A stretch of DNA of 64,000 nucleotides from Ch67 sp041395845 (GTDB lineage Bacteria > Pseudomonadota > Gammaproteobacteria > Pseudomonadales > Ketobacteraceae): positions 17,171-81,170 of the forward strand of contig JAWKZS010000020.1 of NCBI GenBank assembly GCA_041395845.1, given 5' to 3'. The notes beneath the pieces were generated by a model. It ran no database searches and was not told the origin of the DNA. It saw nothing but the letters and a program-made list of their open reading frames with translations. Positions 1 through 9,275 of this stretch are shown here, piece by piece. Each line of letters begins with the position of its first letter. Within the stretch, counting starts at the first letter, position 1. A program made the translations under genes and the position numbers.

Positions 1-2
1 AC

Positions 3-1346
3 CTGTCTCTTCCCGACGGCAGCGCCGCTAATCTGCGCTCGCCAGTCGCCGCCGTGTTTCCCGGCTTTTCCTGTGCGCTTACAGACGCACTGCTTACCGG
101 GCCACGGCCTGATTGGCGCAACGGTCGCTGCGTGGGCGGCCAGAACAGCGACCCCCTGCTCCATGTGGATAGTCTGTACAAGGACTACCCGGTCAGAGTG
201 ACTTTCAACCGTAGCATAGATCCGGTGACGATCAACGACGGCACCTTCTTCGTTGAACGCCGCGACCTGGATAACAATTGGGTACCCGTGCCCGGCCGGC
301 TGGATATCCTGCCCCAACGCGTTCAGTTTTTCCCAGATACCCCGTGGCGGATTGGTGACCTGTATCGTTACACATTAAGATCGGTGCCGAACGATGCCGA
401 TTGCGGCGTCAATGCCATTTGCTCGCCTGATGGCGCACCGCTGCAAACCCGGCAAATCTCGCGAAGCAGTGCATCGGCCCCTGCCCCGCGCGAGGGCGGT
501 CCTGATATGGTGAATCACTTTGTCGCTGCCGACGAGGACGACCGCTATACATTAGTTGGGTTGCGCGTTCTACCAGTGGTGGATGTCAATGCCAATATGG
601 TGTTTGATGAAGAAGAGCAAGGTGTCCTGGTCCTTCCGGACAACAGCATCGAAGCGCCACCCAATCATCTGCGGCTGGAACTGAAGGACTTCAGCGGCGT
701 TATCACACAGGCCAATCTCGGCTGTGCAATCGGAGAGAGTTGCCCGGAAAAGCGCTTCGCCTTCCTCAGCAGCGGCGCTCTGGCGGCCGGCCCGCGCACC
801 TTTGATCCCAATGTCCAGGTGAATCGGCGCCTGATCGACGGCAACCCGGCCACAGACAATTTCATGTCTGGAGCCATACGCGCCAACGTCTACCCAACCA
901 CCATCAGCACCACCAGCGTTTTTCTGCAGGCTCGGGCTCTGGCCATCATCACAATCGGTCTGGACACGGGCCCACTGGTGCTCAGGCTAATACCTCAAGG
1001 AGCTGATGAGCCCTTCATCACCGGGTTCATCTCCGACACGCCGGACGGCCCCTGGTTCAACGCCACCTTCGACATACTGGTGGACGCCCCTGAGTTGAAA
1101 CCGGCACTGGGCCCTATTACGCTTGGTCACGATATTCGCAGCAAACGGGTGCGTAATGTGACTCTTGAGGGGCCACTGCGCTTTGTCGACGATGGCCGGT
1201 TGATCCTCAAGATCCGCAATCCTGATCCACTCCTGATTCCGGCCAGTATCAACTTGGCGGGTATCGGTCTTGCGAGTGTGCAATTGGAGGTTCCCTCCCT
1301 TGCTGCCGATCTGACGTTAACCTTTCTGCCTGTTAAGGACTTCTGA
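3..1346 (+). CDS. Ig-like domain surface/secreted protein, 5' end outside window
   Basis: The reading frame is open to the left edge, so the true start lies outside the window. About 448 residues are visible. The segment around residues 60-135 (VRVTFNRSID, then VQFFPDTPWR and YRYTLRS) has the shape of a bacterial SbsA/Big_5-type Ig-like domain, which usually sits in exported adhesins or lipoproteins. Several cysteines and the absence of membrane helices also fit an exported protein. No catalytic motif is recognised in the C-terminal part. A good intrinsic terminator follows, so this is the last gene of its transcript and is unrelated to the catabolic cluster to the right. The exact role is unknown. 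Confidence 0.6.
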   Translation: MSLPDGSAANLRSPVAAVFPGFSCALTDALLTGPRPDWRNGRCVGGQNSDPLLHVDSLYKDYPVRVTFNRSIDPVTINDGTFFVERRDLDNNWVPVPGRLDILPQRVQFFPDTPWRIGDLYRYTLRSVPNDADCGVNAICSPDGAPLQTRQISRSSASAPAPREGGPDMVNHFVAADEDDRYTLVGLRVLPVVDVNANMVFDEEEQGVLVLPDNSIEAPPNHLRLELKDFSGVITQANLGCAIGESCPEKRFAFLSSGALAAGPRTFDPNVQVNRRLIDGNPATDNFMSGAIRANVYPTTISTTSVFLQARALAIITIGLDTGPLVLRLIPQGADEPFITGFISDTPDGPWFNATFDILVDAPELKPALGPITLGHDIRSKRVRNVTLEGPLRFVDDGRLILKIRNPDPLLIPASINLAGIGLASVQLEVPSLAADLTLTFLPVKDF

Positions 1347-1406
1347 AGCGAAAGCCGACTCGCCGTTATGCCCCCGGGCATACGCCATTTGGCCCCGTTA
1401 TGGGGT

Positions 1407-1444
1407 AATGCCAGTCAGTTAATCCCTGACTGGCATTTTCTTTT
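1407..1444 (+). terminator. Rho-independent terminator
   Basis: A perfect 12-bp stem (AATGCCAGTCAG pairing with CTGACTGGCATT), a 7-nt loop and a T-rich tail lie 60 nt after the stop of the Ig-like gene. It separates that gene from the catabolic cluster. Confidence 0.9.
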
Positions 1445-1630
1445 GTGACGGCGTCAGGCGACTTTTCAGAAGGGACTGTTTCATTTCGCGGCCCAGCTCC
1501 CGAAGGCCTCCTCGTGTCTGTTGTATCCGGCGTTCACACGCTGGATTTAAGGTGCACTTCCGGATAAAAAGACAAAAAGTAGAAGCCTGTACGGGCGGCC
1601 GCTAGAAACGCTTTGCCAGCTGGACTTCTT
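1445..1630. other. Intergenic stretch, nothing recognised
   Basis: I see no supported gene between the terminator and the cluster promoter. One reverse-strand frame stays open for about 60 codons and reads like a short charged helix, but it has no start, no ribosome site and no recognised family. Confidence 0.5.
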
Positions 1631-1635
1631 TAGAC

Positions 1636-1668
1636 TATTATTTGGTTGGCCGACCAATCATAATTTGT
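1636..1668 (+). promoter_or_regulatory. Promoter with TetR-type operator for the forward catabolic operon
   Basis: The 16-bp near-palindrome TTGGTTGGCCGACCAA (1642-1657, one mismatched pair) sits directly upstream of a -10-like CATAAT at 1659-1664. No good -35 box is seen. The same block (TTTGGTTGG at 1641-1649, then CCAAT, then a -10) is found in the promoter of the reverse operon at 15011-15040. The symmetry and position are typical of TetR-family repressor sites. The cognate repressor is not proven. Confidence 0.7.
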
Positions 1669-1694
1669 TGTGCTCATACAGAATGGAGGTGGCC

Positions 1695-2663
1695 ATGACA
1701 TCCAGTTTCACCCCATCCACCGGTTCGTACGGGAAAAAGGATTCGTCGACTTCGTCAGCGAAACCGACACTTTTTGTCGGTGCCAATGGTATTGTGCTCC
1801 GGGCCAGTCAATACGGCGCGTTCACTGCCCCCATCGTACTGCTGCTTCACGGCGGAGGCCAAACACGCCATGCCTGGGCCGATACGGCGAATACTCTTGC
1901 CCGAGCGGGCTACTGCGCCATCACTCTGGATGCGCGGGGGCACGGCGAAAGCGATTGGTGTGCGCAAGGTGATTACAGCACCCAAAGCCTGGTCGCAGAC
2001 CTTCACGCCGTCATTCACTCGCTGCCTATGGCACCAATCATCGTCGGTGCTTCCATGGGCGGCCTAACAGCCATGTTGGCACTTGGTGAGAATACCTCGC
2101 TGCACTGTTCCGCACTGGTGTTGGTCGACGTGGCGCCACGACTGGAGCAACAGGGCGTGCGCCGCATCATCGAATTCATGCGTCGCCATCAGGACGGCTT
2201 CGACAGTCTTGAACAGGTGCGCGATGCCGTCGCTGCCTACAACCCGCACCGCCCTCCTTCGAACGACCTGACAGGATTGCGCAAGAATCTGCGCCGGCGG
2301 GATGACGGCCGTCTTTACTGGCACTGGGATCCTGCCTTTCTGGACTACGCCCGCGTTCCCTCTGAAACCAGCGAAAGCCTGTTCGAGAAATCCAGTCTGG
2401 AGCGTGCAGCCCGAAAGCTTTCCATGCCAGTGCTACTGATTCGCGGATTCCAGAGCGACGTGCTCAGCGATCAAGGGGCTCGCGAGTTGCTCGACTTGGT
2501 TCCCCATGCGCACTATGTCGTGCTGAATCAGGCCGGCCATATGGTCGCCGGGGACAGAAACACAATCTTCACTGAGGCCGTGCTGGGCTTTCTGCAAAGG
2601 GCTGGAAAACACACTCGCAGCCACCATGCCTCATCGACTTTCGACCATGGAGTATTGACATGA
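1695..2663 (+). CDS. Alpha/beta hydrolase
   Basis: Serine hydrolase of the alpha/beta fold, 322 residues. The oxyanion motif HGGG is at 52-55, RGHGES at 81-86 and the nucleophile elbow GASMGG puts the active Ser at 120. A late D and the H in the QAGHMV segment complete a probable triad. Start chosen at the ATG preceded by GGAGG five bases upstream; an in-frame ATG at 1683 and a TTG at 1665 lack a better site. First gene of the forward operon and overlapping the monooxygenase by ATGA, so it probably acts on the same pathway, for example by cleaving an ester made by the oxygenase. The substrate is inferred only. Confidence 0.85.
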   Translation: MTSSFTPSTGSYGKKDSSTSSAKPTLFVGANGIVLRASQYGAFTAPIVLLLHGGGQTRHAWADTANTLARAGYCAITLDARGHGESDWCAQGDYSTQSLVADLHAVIHSLPMAPIIVGASMGGLTAMLALGENTSLHCSALVLVDVAPRLEQQGVRRIIEFMRRHQDGFDSLEQVRDAVAAYNPHRPPSNDLTGLRKNLRRRDDGRLYWHWDPAFLDYARVPSETSESLFEKSSLERAARKLSMPVLLIRGFQSDVLSDQGARELLDLVPHAHYVVLNQAGHMVAGDRNTIFTEAVLGFLQRAGKHTRSHHASSTFDHGVLT

Positions 2664-4162
2664 AACATCGCCATCTGGATGTACTGATCATCGGCGCCGG
2701 CCTGTCCGGAATCGGTGCCGCCTGCCACCTGCAGAAGAAATGCCCGAACGTACGTTTCGCCATTATTGAGCGGCGCGAAAGAATTGGCGGAACCTGGGAC
2801 CTGTTTCGCTACCCTGGGATTCGCTCGGACTCCGACATGTTCACGCTCGGCTATAGCTTTCGTCCCTGGACGCAAACCAAAATGCTTGCCGACGGCCCGT
2901 CTATTCGAACGTACATTGAAGACACCGCGCGCGACTATGACGTCAAACGACACATTCATTTCGGATTGAAAGTCATTTCGGAAGAATGGGATAGTAAAAA
3001 TTGTCACTGGAACGTCACGGTTCTTAATGAAAAAACAAGCGAGATAGAAACCTTCCGTGCCGGCTTCGTATTCAATTGCACTGGATACTACAAATATGAT
3101 GCCGGTTACACTCCCAACATTCCCGGCCTCGACAAATTCAAGGGCAAGCTGATTCATCCGCAACACTGGCCCGAAGACTATGATTACAGCGGCAAGTGCG
3201 TAGTGGTCATCGGCAGCGGCGCCACTGCCGTGACGCTGGTGCCGGCAATGACAGACAAGGCCGCCCATGTAGTAATGCTGCAACGTTCGCCGACCTACGT
3301 TGCAACCGTCCCCGAAGAAGATCTGATTTCCAAGAACTTGCGTCGTTTTCTGCCGGAAATGGTGGTCTACCGGATGGCCCGCGCACGTAACATCATGCTG
3401 CAACGCGCTGTTTACCGGCTGTCACTCAGCAAGCCGAAAGCAATACGCAGACTGTTGCTGGCCGCAACGCGCAGGCAACTCGGCCCGAATGTTGACATGC
3501 GCCACTTCCAGCCAACGTACAACCCTTGGGAAGAGCGGATGTGCGCGGTCCCGAAAGGAGACCTCTTCAAGGTTATCCGCGAAGGCAAGGCATCGGTGGT
3601 CACAGACCATATCGACACGATTACGGAAACAGGCATTAAGCTCAAGTCCGGCGACCATCTGGACGCGGATGTTCTGATTACCGCAACCGGTCTGGATCTT
3701 CAGTTGTTTGGCGGTGCTACGCTGCGTGTCGACGGTCGTGAAGTCAGTGTGGCCGACACCCTGTTGTACAAGGGACTGATGCTGGAAGGTGTGCCTAACA
3801 TGGCGCTGGTGTTCGGCTATACCAATGCCTCCTGGACATTGAAAGCCGATATTGCCTGCGAATTTGTCTGCCGCTTACTCAACCATATGCGTGACATTGG
3901 TGCCACCCGGGTCACCCCCACTGATGAGGAGGGTTGCGGCACCGATATGAATTTCCTCAACCTGCGCTCCGGCTATGTTCAGCGAGCCAGCGACAGACTG
4001 CCACGCCAGGGAAGCAGGATACCCTGGCAGAATCTGGATGATTACCTGAGGGACCTCCCTGCCTTGCGCTATGGCAATCTCGAAGATGGTTATCTTCATT
4101 TCGAAGGCGAAAACCTCAGGGAAAAAAAGCAGGGAATACTCGGTGCGCTGCTCGGCGCCTGA
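2660..4162 (+). CDS. almA: Flavin-containing monooxygenase, AlmA-like
   Basis: Class B flavoprotein monooxygenase of 500 residues, the length of AlmA, the enzyme linked to long-chain alkane oxidation in Acinetobacter. The FAD-binding GAGLSG is at 12-17, the segment GTWDLFRYPGIRSDSD at about 44-59 is the hallmark of this branch, the fingerprint F-x-G-x3-H-x3-W-P lies at 160-171, and the NADPH-binding GSGATA at 185-190. It starts inside the stop of the hydrolase (ATGA overlap), so the two are translationally coupled. Whether the substrate is an alkane, a ketone (Baeyer-Villiger reaction) or another lipid cannot be read from the sequence. Confidence 0.85.
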   Translation: MKHRHLDVLIIGAGLSGIGAACHLQKKCPNVRFAIIERRERIGGTWDLFRYPGIRSDSDMFTLGYSFRPWTQTKMLADGPSIRTYIEDTARDYDVKRHIHFGLKVISEEWDSKNCHWNVTVLNEKTSEIETFRAGFVFNCTGYYKYDAGYTPNIPGLDKFKGKLIHPQHWPEDYDYSGKCVVVIGSGATAVTLVPAMTDKAAHVVMLQRSPTYVATVPEEDLISKNLRRFLPEMVVYRMARARNIMLQRAVYRLSLSKPKAIRRLLLAATRRQLGPNVDMRHFQPTYNPWEERMCAVPKGDLFKVIREGKASVVTDHIDTITETGIKLKSGDHLDADVLITATGLDLQLFGGATLRVDGREVSVADTLLYKGLMLEGVPNMALVFGYTNASWTLKADIACEFVCRLLNHMRDIGATRVTPTDEEGCGTDMNFLNLRSGYVQRASDRLPRQGSRIPWQNLDDYLRDLPALRYGNLEDGYLHFEGENLREKKQGILGALLGA

Positions 4163-4189
4163 ACGACAGTTTTAACAAGAGGAAATATC

Positions 4190-5047
4190 ATGAAAAATTT
4201 TTCCGGCAAAGTTGCTGCCATCACCGGGGCCGGATCGGGTATCGGTCAGGCCACCGCCATTGCCCTGGCAAAAAGCGGTTGCCATCTCTCCCTTTCAGAC
4301 GTCAATGACAAGGGATTGGCGCAAACCCTGGACAAGCTCCAGCCCTATCGAGTGAAGGTAACGTTGCATCATGTTGATGTCGGTGATCGTGCTGCGGTTT
4401 ATCAGTACGCTGAGGACACTGTCAAGGAACATGGCCAGGTGAACCTGATCATCAACAATGCCGGTGTTGGTCTCGGGGAAACGGTGGAGGCCATGAGCTA
4501 TGAAAATTTTGAATGGCTCATGAATATCAACTTCTGGGGTGTGGTATATGGCACCAAGGCTTTTCTTCCGCACCTGAAGCAGTCCGGCGACGGTCATGTG
4601 GTCAACATCTCCAGCATATTCGGCATCATCGGTGTACCAACCCAGTCTGCCTACAATGCAGCGAAGTTCGCCGTCAGAGGCTTTACTGAATCGTTGCGCG
4701 AAGAACTCGATCTCGAAGGCGGCTGCGTCAGCGCCACCTGTGTCCATCCCGGCGGCGTCAAGACCAACATTGCCCGTAATAGCCGCATGGGTGAAATGGG
4801 CAGTATGAGCATGGGTGGTCAGGACGAGATTGCCGAAATGTTTGACCGCATCGCCATGTCTACCCCGGAACAGGCCGCAAAAGCAATCCTCGGGGGAGTG
4901 CAAAAGAACCAAAGGCGCGTGTTAATCGGCGCTGATGCGGTACTGATGGACACCACCCAGCGGCTGATGCCCACCGGGTATCAGCGTGCTCTTGAAACAC
5001 TGTTTCGGATGAACAAAGGTCGCGGCGCAAAAGCGACCACTGTTTAA
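4190..5047 (+). CDS. Short-chain dehydrogenase/reductase
   Basis: NAD(P)-dependent oxidoreductase of 285 residues with a classical SDR layout: T12GAGSGIG for the cofactor, NNAG at 89-92, and the catalytic set Ser141/142, Tyr155, Lys159 (YNAAK). It follows the monooxygenase by 27 bases with an AGAGG ribosome site. It is collinear with the SDR at 36614, down to the same positions for Tyr and Lys, so the two catabolic clusters share a duplicated monooxygenase-SDR unit. The likely role is oxidation of an alcohol or reduction of a carbonyl intermediate. Confidence 0.9.
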   Translation: MKNFSGKVAAITGAGSGIGQATAIALAKSGCHLSLSDVNDKGLAQTLDKLQPYRVKVTLHHVDVGDRAAVYQYAEDTVKEHGQVNLIINNAGVGLGETVEAMSYENFEWLMNINFWGVVYGTKAFLPHLKQSGDGHVVNISSIFGIIGVPTQSAYNAAKFAVRGFTESLREELDLEGGCVSATCVHPGGVKTNIARNSRMGEMGSMSMGGQDEIAEMFDRIAMSTPEQAAKAILGGVQKNQRRVLIGADAVLMDTTQRLMPTGYQRALETLFRMNKGRGAKATTV

Positions 5048-5082
5048 CTTCTCATTTCGATTATGAACTAAGGAGTATCGCA

Positions 5083-5961
5083 ATGACTACAGCCGCGAAA
5101 ACCAGCAACAACCTCAACGGTGCCTCGGTGGGCATCCCGCCGCGTCACATCGATTTTAATTTCTCACAAAGCATCCCGAAGTACTTTTATGCCGGGAATG
5201 CCACGGCAACCACGTTCTTCGCCATGCTGTCAGGGTTTTTCCCGCCGGGTGAGCGTTACTTCATGGATTCGGTGCGCCACTTTCGAAATCGGGTTACCGA
5301 CAAGGCGCAGCGTGCCGCCATTTCCGGATTTATGGGTCAGGAGGCCATCCACGGGCGCGAACATGATCGCCTGAACGAACTGCTTGCCGAGCGTGGCTTC
5401 GACATGCGCACGCCCGAGCGGTTCGTTAAAATTGGCCTGAAAGTTCTGGAAATGCTCCCGCCGAGCACCAAGCTCGCAGCCACCACCTTCATGGAGCACT
5501 TTACCGCCCTGCTGGCAGAGCAGCTGCTTGAGGATAAGGATTTTCAGAGTCTGGCCGACCCTGAAATGATCAAGATATGGCAATGGCATGCGCTGGAGGA
5601 ACTCGAGCACAAGTCTGTAGCCTACGACGTCTATGAACTAGTCGGGAACCGGTACAGTGAACGGGTCGCGGCTACTGCGGCCTCGCTTGTCGTGCTGCTG
5701 CCGATGCTCGGTGTCACATGGGCATGGATGCTGGCCCGCGATGGCAAGCTCGGCAGCATCAAAGACAATGCCAAAGGCCTGAACATGCTGTTTGGCCGCA
5801 ACGGGTTTGTCTCGAAAATCTTGCCTCGGTTGCCGGAGTTCACTCAACGGCACTTTCACCCTGGCAACCATGACACACGCAACCTGGAGCAGACATGGCG
5901 TGAGCGGCTTTTTGCCGAAGGCGGTGACCTGTTCGACGTTTACAAGAACCGGGTGGCCTGA
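5083..5961 (+). CDS. PF10118-type 'metal-dependent hydrolase' (paralogue 1)
   Basis: 292-residue member of the family usually labelled metal-dependent hydrolase. Conserved blocks are GERYF (Glu57), QEAIHGREHD (Glu87, His90), MEHFTA (Glu138) and EELEHKSVAYD (Glu173, His176), plus FHPG near the end. The order E, ExxH, E, ExxH is what ferritin-like di-iron proteins use to bind two metals, so an oxidase or oxygenase role is at least as likely as hydrolysis; that is inference. One hydrophobic stretch at about 197-216 may touch the membrane. It is in the monooxygenase operon; paralogues are at 14081 and 43491. Confidence 0.85.
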   Translation: MTTAAKTSNNLNGASVGIPPRHIDFNFSQSIPKYFYAGNATATTFFAMLSGFFPPGERYFMDSVRHFRNRVTDKAQRAAISGFMGQEAIHGREHDRLNELLAERGFDMRTPERFVKIGLKVLEMLPPSTKLAATTFMEHFTALLAEQLLEDKDFQSLADPEMIKIWQWHALEELEHKSVAYDVYELVGNRYSERVAATAASLVVLLPMLGVTWAWMLARDGKLGSIKDNAKGLNMLFGRNGFVSKILPRLPEFTQRHFHPGNHDTRNLEQTWRERLFAEGGDLFDVYKNRVA

Positions 5962-6085
5962 CCTGTCGTGCAACCCGGGCTTTGCCGAATTGATCCTATA
6001 TATTGATGTTTCTGGCACAGCCCGGCATCGCCAGCAGAGATAAATCTGCCGTCGTTTCATATTCTCGACCATCAAGGAATAACGC

Positions 6086-6499
6086 ATGACTGAAACGCTG
6101 GTTGACTCACTTATACAGATGTTTCCCGAGGTTCCCTTCCAGAAATTGCTTGGCATCGAGATTGTCGAGGTGGTCACTGACCGGGCCGTTGTTTGCCTGC
6201 CATACCGTGGCGACTTGGCTGGTGGCGGCAACGCCTTCCATGGCGGCGCCATCAGCAGCCTGCTGGATCTGACCGGCGCTCTGGCGGCCTGGTCCGGCCA
6301 TGATCCGAAGAACGGCATGAAGGCGGCCACCGTATCCATGACCGTGAATTACCTTGCTGCGGCGCTGGGCAAGGACATCATCGCTACCGCGAATGCGGTA
6401 AAACGGGGACGAGAGCTGATTTTCTCAGAAGTCTCGATCCGGGAGAAAGGCTCAGACAAGCTGATCGCCAACGGCTCAATGATCTATCGCATTACCTGA
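6086..6499 (+). CDS. PaaI-family hotdog thioesterase
   Basis: 137-residue single hotdog domain. The helix motif FHGGAISSLLD at about 51-61 carries the family's catalytic Asp region, and the late segment SMTVNYLAA is the central strand. It probably hydrolyses an acyl-CoA and frees CoA. It is the last gene of the forward operon, 124 bases after the PF10118 gene, with AAGGAA before the ATG. Two further thioesterases are in the facing operon, which points to an acyl-CoA pathway. Confidence 0.85.
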   Translation: MTETLVDSLIQMFPEVPFQKLLGIEIVEVVTDRAVVCLPYRGDLAGGGNAFHGGAISSLLDLTGALAAWSGHDPKNGMKAATVSMTVNYLAAALGKDIIATANAVKRGRELIFSEVSIREKGSDKLIANGSMIYRIT

Positions 6500-6524
6500 T
6501 CACAGCAGTGGGTGGTTAGCGGAT

Positions 6525-6550
6525 GCCGGCGGTTGACTCGAACCGCCGGC
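6525..6550. terminator. Shared hairpin between converging operons
   Basis: A perfect 10-bp stem (GCCGGCGGTT with AACCGCCGGC) and a 6-nt loop lie between the stops of the two converging operons. No T-run follows on either strand, so it may only slow or mark the transcript ends. Confidence 0.5.
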
Positions 6551-6556
6551 CATCTC

Positions 6557-8161
6557 TCAGGCATTATCCTCAAGCACACACATGGCGGCCTTCTCGCCGA
6601 TCATCATGCACGGGGCGTTGGTATTGCCACTGATCAACAGCGGCATGACAGATGCATCGGCAACGCGCAATCCCGATATTCCTCTGACCCGCAACCGGCT
6701 GTCCACGACTGCCAGCTCATCGTCGCCCATACGGCAGGTTCCCACTGGATGGTAGATGGACTCCGCACGCTGGCGTATATCCGCGTCGATCTGGTCATCA
6801 GTCACCACTTCCTTGGCAGGCAGGTCATCACCGCCAAAGATCGCAGCAAACGCCTCGGCATGAAACACCCTGCGCGCCAATTTCACACCCTCGCGTAATA
6901 CCCGGATATCATCACTGTCTGAAAGATAACAGGGGTCAATCACGGGCGCGCTGCGCGGGTCACTATCGGACAAGCGGATGAATCCCCGGCTCTTTGGCCG
7001 CACCTGACACACATGGATGGTACATCCAAACCCCCCCGTCAGCTCCCTGCCATGATCACGCAGGAAAGTTGGCAGGAAATGCAGTTGAACGTCCGGGCGA
7101 TCGCCGCCTCCGACATTGACAAAGGCCCCGGCCTCAGCCGCATTGCTGGCAAGGAATCCGCGTCGATAGCGAAAGTAGTCATAGAAGGCACGTATCAGCC
7201 GTGGCAGAAAGTATGGAGAGAAGCCAATGGCCTGACGGCTGCGATCGTGAATCGAAACCGTCATATCCAGATGATCCTGAAGGTTGCGGCCCACCTCCGG
7301 AAGATGGACATGGCAATCAACCCCGACGCTTTTCAAATGATCACGATCGCCGATACCGGAGAGCATCAGCAGTTGGGGTGAATTGATCGCGCCGCCGCAA
7401 AGAATCACTTCGCGATTAGCTGTCAGCACACGGGGCACCCCCTGCTGATCAATGTACTCCACTCCCCGAGCCCGGTCGCCACTAAGCACAACCCGGCTGA
7501 CCAGCGCATCGGTCATGATGCAGAGGTTCTCCCGGCCCCGGGCGGGATCGAGAAACGCCCGCGCCGCACTCCAGCGCCGCCCTTGCTTCTGGGTTACCTG
7601 AAAACGACCAAATCCGCGCTGATTTTCACCATTGAAATCATCGTTACGCTGCTCACCAAGCTCCTGACCGGCACGTATGAAGATCTCGGTCAACGGGTTA
7701 GGGTCCTGCACTCGCGTAACATTCAGTGGCCCGCCCCGACCATGCCAGGCATCCGCCGGATACTGCTCGTTGTTTTCATGGGCAATGAATATCGGCCGCA
7801 CAGACTGCCAGTCCCATCCTGTTGCCCCGGCATCTTTCCAGCTATCGTAATCCTGATGTTGCCCGCGGATGTACACCATGGCATTGATCGAGCTACTACC
7901 ACCGAGGGTTTTCCCTCTTGGCCAGTAAAGTTGCCGGTCCCCCAGGGCTTTCTGGGGGGCCGTGTTATAGCCCCAGTTGCGCTTGCCCTCTTTGATCAGC
8001 CCGATCAGACCGAACGGAACATTGACAAAGCCACTGTTATCATGGGGCCCCGCTTCAATCACGCAAACTGTATAACGGCCACCTTCACTGAGCCTGTTTG
8101 CCAATACACAGCCGGCCGAACCAGCTCCTACGATGATGAAATCAAACTCTTGATTATTCAC
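6557..8161 (-). CDS. GMC-family FAD-dependent alcohol/choline dehydrogenase
   Basis: 534-residue glucose-methanol-choline oxidoreductase. The ADP-binding GAGSAG lies near the N-terminus, and the two family signatures are visible (PRGKTLGGSSSINAM and GAINSPQLLMLSGIG). The C-terminal active site reads YHPVGTCRMG, and the last segment SGNTNAPCMMIGEKA is typical. The start chosen is a GTG overlapping the stop of the upstream acyl-CoA dehydrogenase, preceded by GAGG; an earlier ATG would overlap that gene by 35 bases. Homologues such as AlkJ oxidise fatty alcohols to aldehydes, which suits the cluster; the exact substrate is inferred. Confidence 0.88.
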   Translation of the reverse strand: MNNQEFDFIIVGAGSAGCVLANRLSEGGRYTVCVIEAGPHDNSGFVNVPFGLIGLIKEGKRNWGYNTAPQKALGDRQLYWPRGKTLGGSSSINAMVYIRGQHQDYDSWKDAGATGWDWQSVRPIFIAHENNEQYPADAWHGRGGPLNVTRVQDPNPLTEIFIRAGQELGEQRNDDFNGENQRGFGRFQVTQKQGRRWSAARAFLDPARGRENLCIMTDALVSRVVLSGDRARGVEYIDQQGVPRVLTANREVILCGGAINSPQLLMLSGIGDRDHLKSVGVDCHVHLPEVGRNLQDHLDMTVSIHDRSRQAIGFSPYFLPRLIRAFYDYFRYRRGFLASNAAEAGAFVNVGGGDRPDVQLHFLPTFLRDHGRELTGGFGCTIHVCQVRPKSRGFIRLSDSDPRSAPVIDPCYLSDSDDIRVLREGVKLARRVFHAEAFAAIFGGDDLPAKEVVTDDQIDADIRQRAESIYHPVGTCRMGDDELAVVDSRLRVRGISGLRVADASVMPLLISGNTNAPCMMIGEKAAMCVLEDNA

Positions 8162-9266
8162 CCGGATGCACCTCGTCAAGCTCGGCAAAGCGCTTTATGT
8201 GATATGCACGATCACCGTGGGTCAACGAGCAATGAGTGACCAGACGGAAGTAGTGACCGATATCAAGCTCTTCGGTAACACCAACCCCGCCATGAATCTG
8301 GATTGCCTGCTGCGCGATGCGTACCGCCTTATCCGAATAATAGGCTTTCGCAGCGGTACTGGCGCGCTCACGCCGACAGGCATCCTCGGATTCCGCCTTG
8401 ACGGCCACCATCAGCAGCATTGACTCAAGCTGCTGGAGATCGATAAACATATCTACCAGGTAGTGCTGAATAATCTGAAAGCTACCGATAGCCACGCCGA
8501 ACTGCTTTCGTGTCTTGGAGTATTCCAGAGTGCGCTGGTACAGGGCACCGGCGGCACCATACATGCGTGCACAGTCAAGAGCTTGCAGATAAGTCAGCAA
8601 CATGCTCAGCGCCCGCTCGGCCTGTTTGCCACGGGCAAGTATCATCCCGTCAGTGATCTCGACCTCATCAAACAGCACGTTAGCAATACGGCCACCATCC
8701 AGCGCCCGATAACGAGTCGTCTCGCAAGCAGCAACAGGCACAGCAAGCACCAGCAGTTCGCCATCAGCAAGCGCGGTTGTCAGCAAGGTATCGGCAACAC
8801 CGCCATCCGGAACAAAGTTTTTCTGACCGGACAGGCGTTTGCCATTAAGCTTCATGGAAGGCCTTAATACCTGATAACCGGCATGATAATCATACAGCGC
8901 ACAGGCCAGCCTGGCCCTGCCGTCAATAACGTCGCTCAACATGGCCAGGGTCGCATCGGAGCCGATATATTCCAGTAGCTTTCCCGGCGCTACCACCGTA
9001 TCAACGTAGGGATCCAGACATAACGCGGCGCCCAGCTCCCTGACAACCATCGCCACGTCAAGGAGCGTGCCATCGAAGCCGCCGCTGGATTCGGCAAATG
9101 GCAGACCAAACCAGCCCAGCTCCTGCATGGCCGACCAGCGTGACGCGTCAACATGGTTCTGTTGCTCAAGCTGCTGCCTGTAGATTTCAAAGCTGTAGTT
9201 ATCTTTAAGATACCGGCGGGCGGTATCCGCGATAAGGGTCGTGTTTTCCGGGAGGTTAAATTCCAT
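8154..9266 (-). CDS. Acyl-CoA dehydrogenase, small partner of a pair
   Basis: 370-residue acyl-CoA dehydrogenase fold. The FAD/substrate motifs are weaker than in the neighbour, but the C-terminal helix with RKQFGVAIGSFQIIQH and IHGGVGVTEE is typical. At the place where many dehydrogenases carry the catalytic Glu it reads THGDRAYHIKR, like FadE28-type subunits. It lies nine bases after a second, different dehydrogenase gene. Adjacent unequal pairs of this kind form alpha2beta2 enzymes acting on bulky or branched acyl-CoAs in actinobacterial sterol degradation; the same assembly is inferred here. Confidence 0.85.
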   Translation of the reverse strand: MEFNLPENTTLIADTARRYLKDNYSFEIYRQQLEQQNHVDASRWSAMQELGWFGLPFAESSGGFDGTLLDVAMVVRELGAALCLDPYVDTVVAPGKLLEYIGSDATLAMLSDVIDGRARLACALYDYHAGYQVLRPSMKLNGKRLSGQKNFVPDGGVADTLLTTALADGELLVLAVPVAACETTRYRALDGGRIANVLFDEVEITDGMILARGKQAERALSMLLTYLQALDCARMYGAAGALYQRTLEYSKTRKQFGVAIGSFQIIQHYLVDMFIDLQQLESMLLMVAVKAESEDACRRERASTAAKAYYSDKAVRIAQQAIQIHGGVGVTEELDIGHYFRLVTHCSLTHGDRAYHIKRFAELDEVHPGE

Positions 9267-9275
9267 CGTCTCGCC

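Noticed and set aside
1447..1640. Reverse frame of about 60 codons ending in a charged helix, possible gene remnant
   Set aside because: No start, no ribosome site and no recognisable family; too weak to list as a pseudogene.
6512..8239. Forward open frames opposite the GMC dehydrogenase
   Set aside because: They lie on the antisense strand of a clear gene and encode no known motif.
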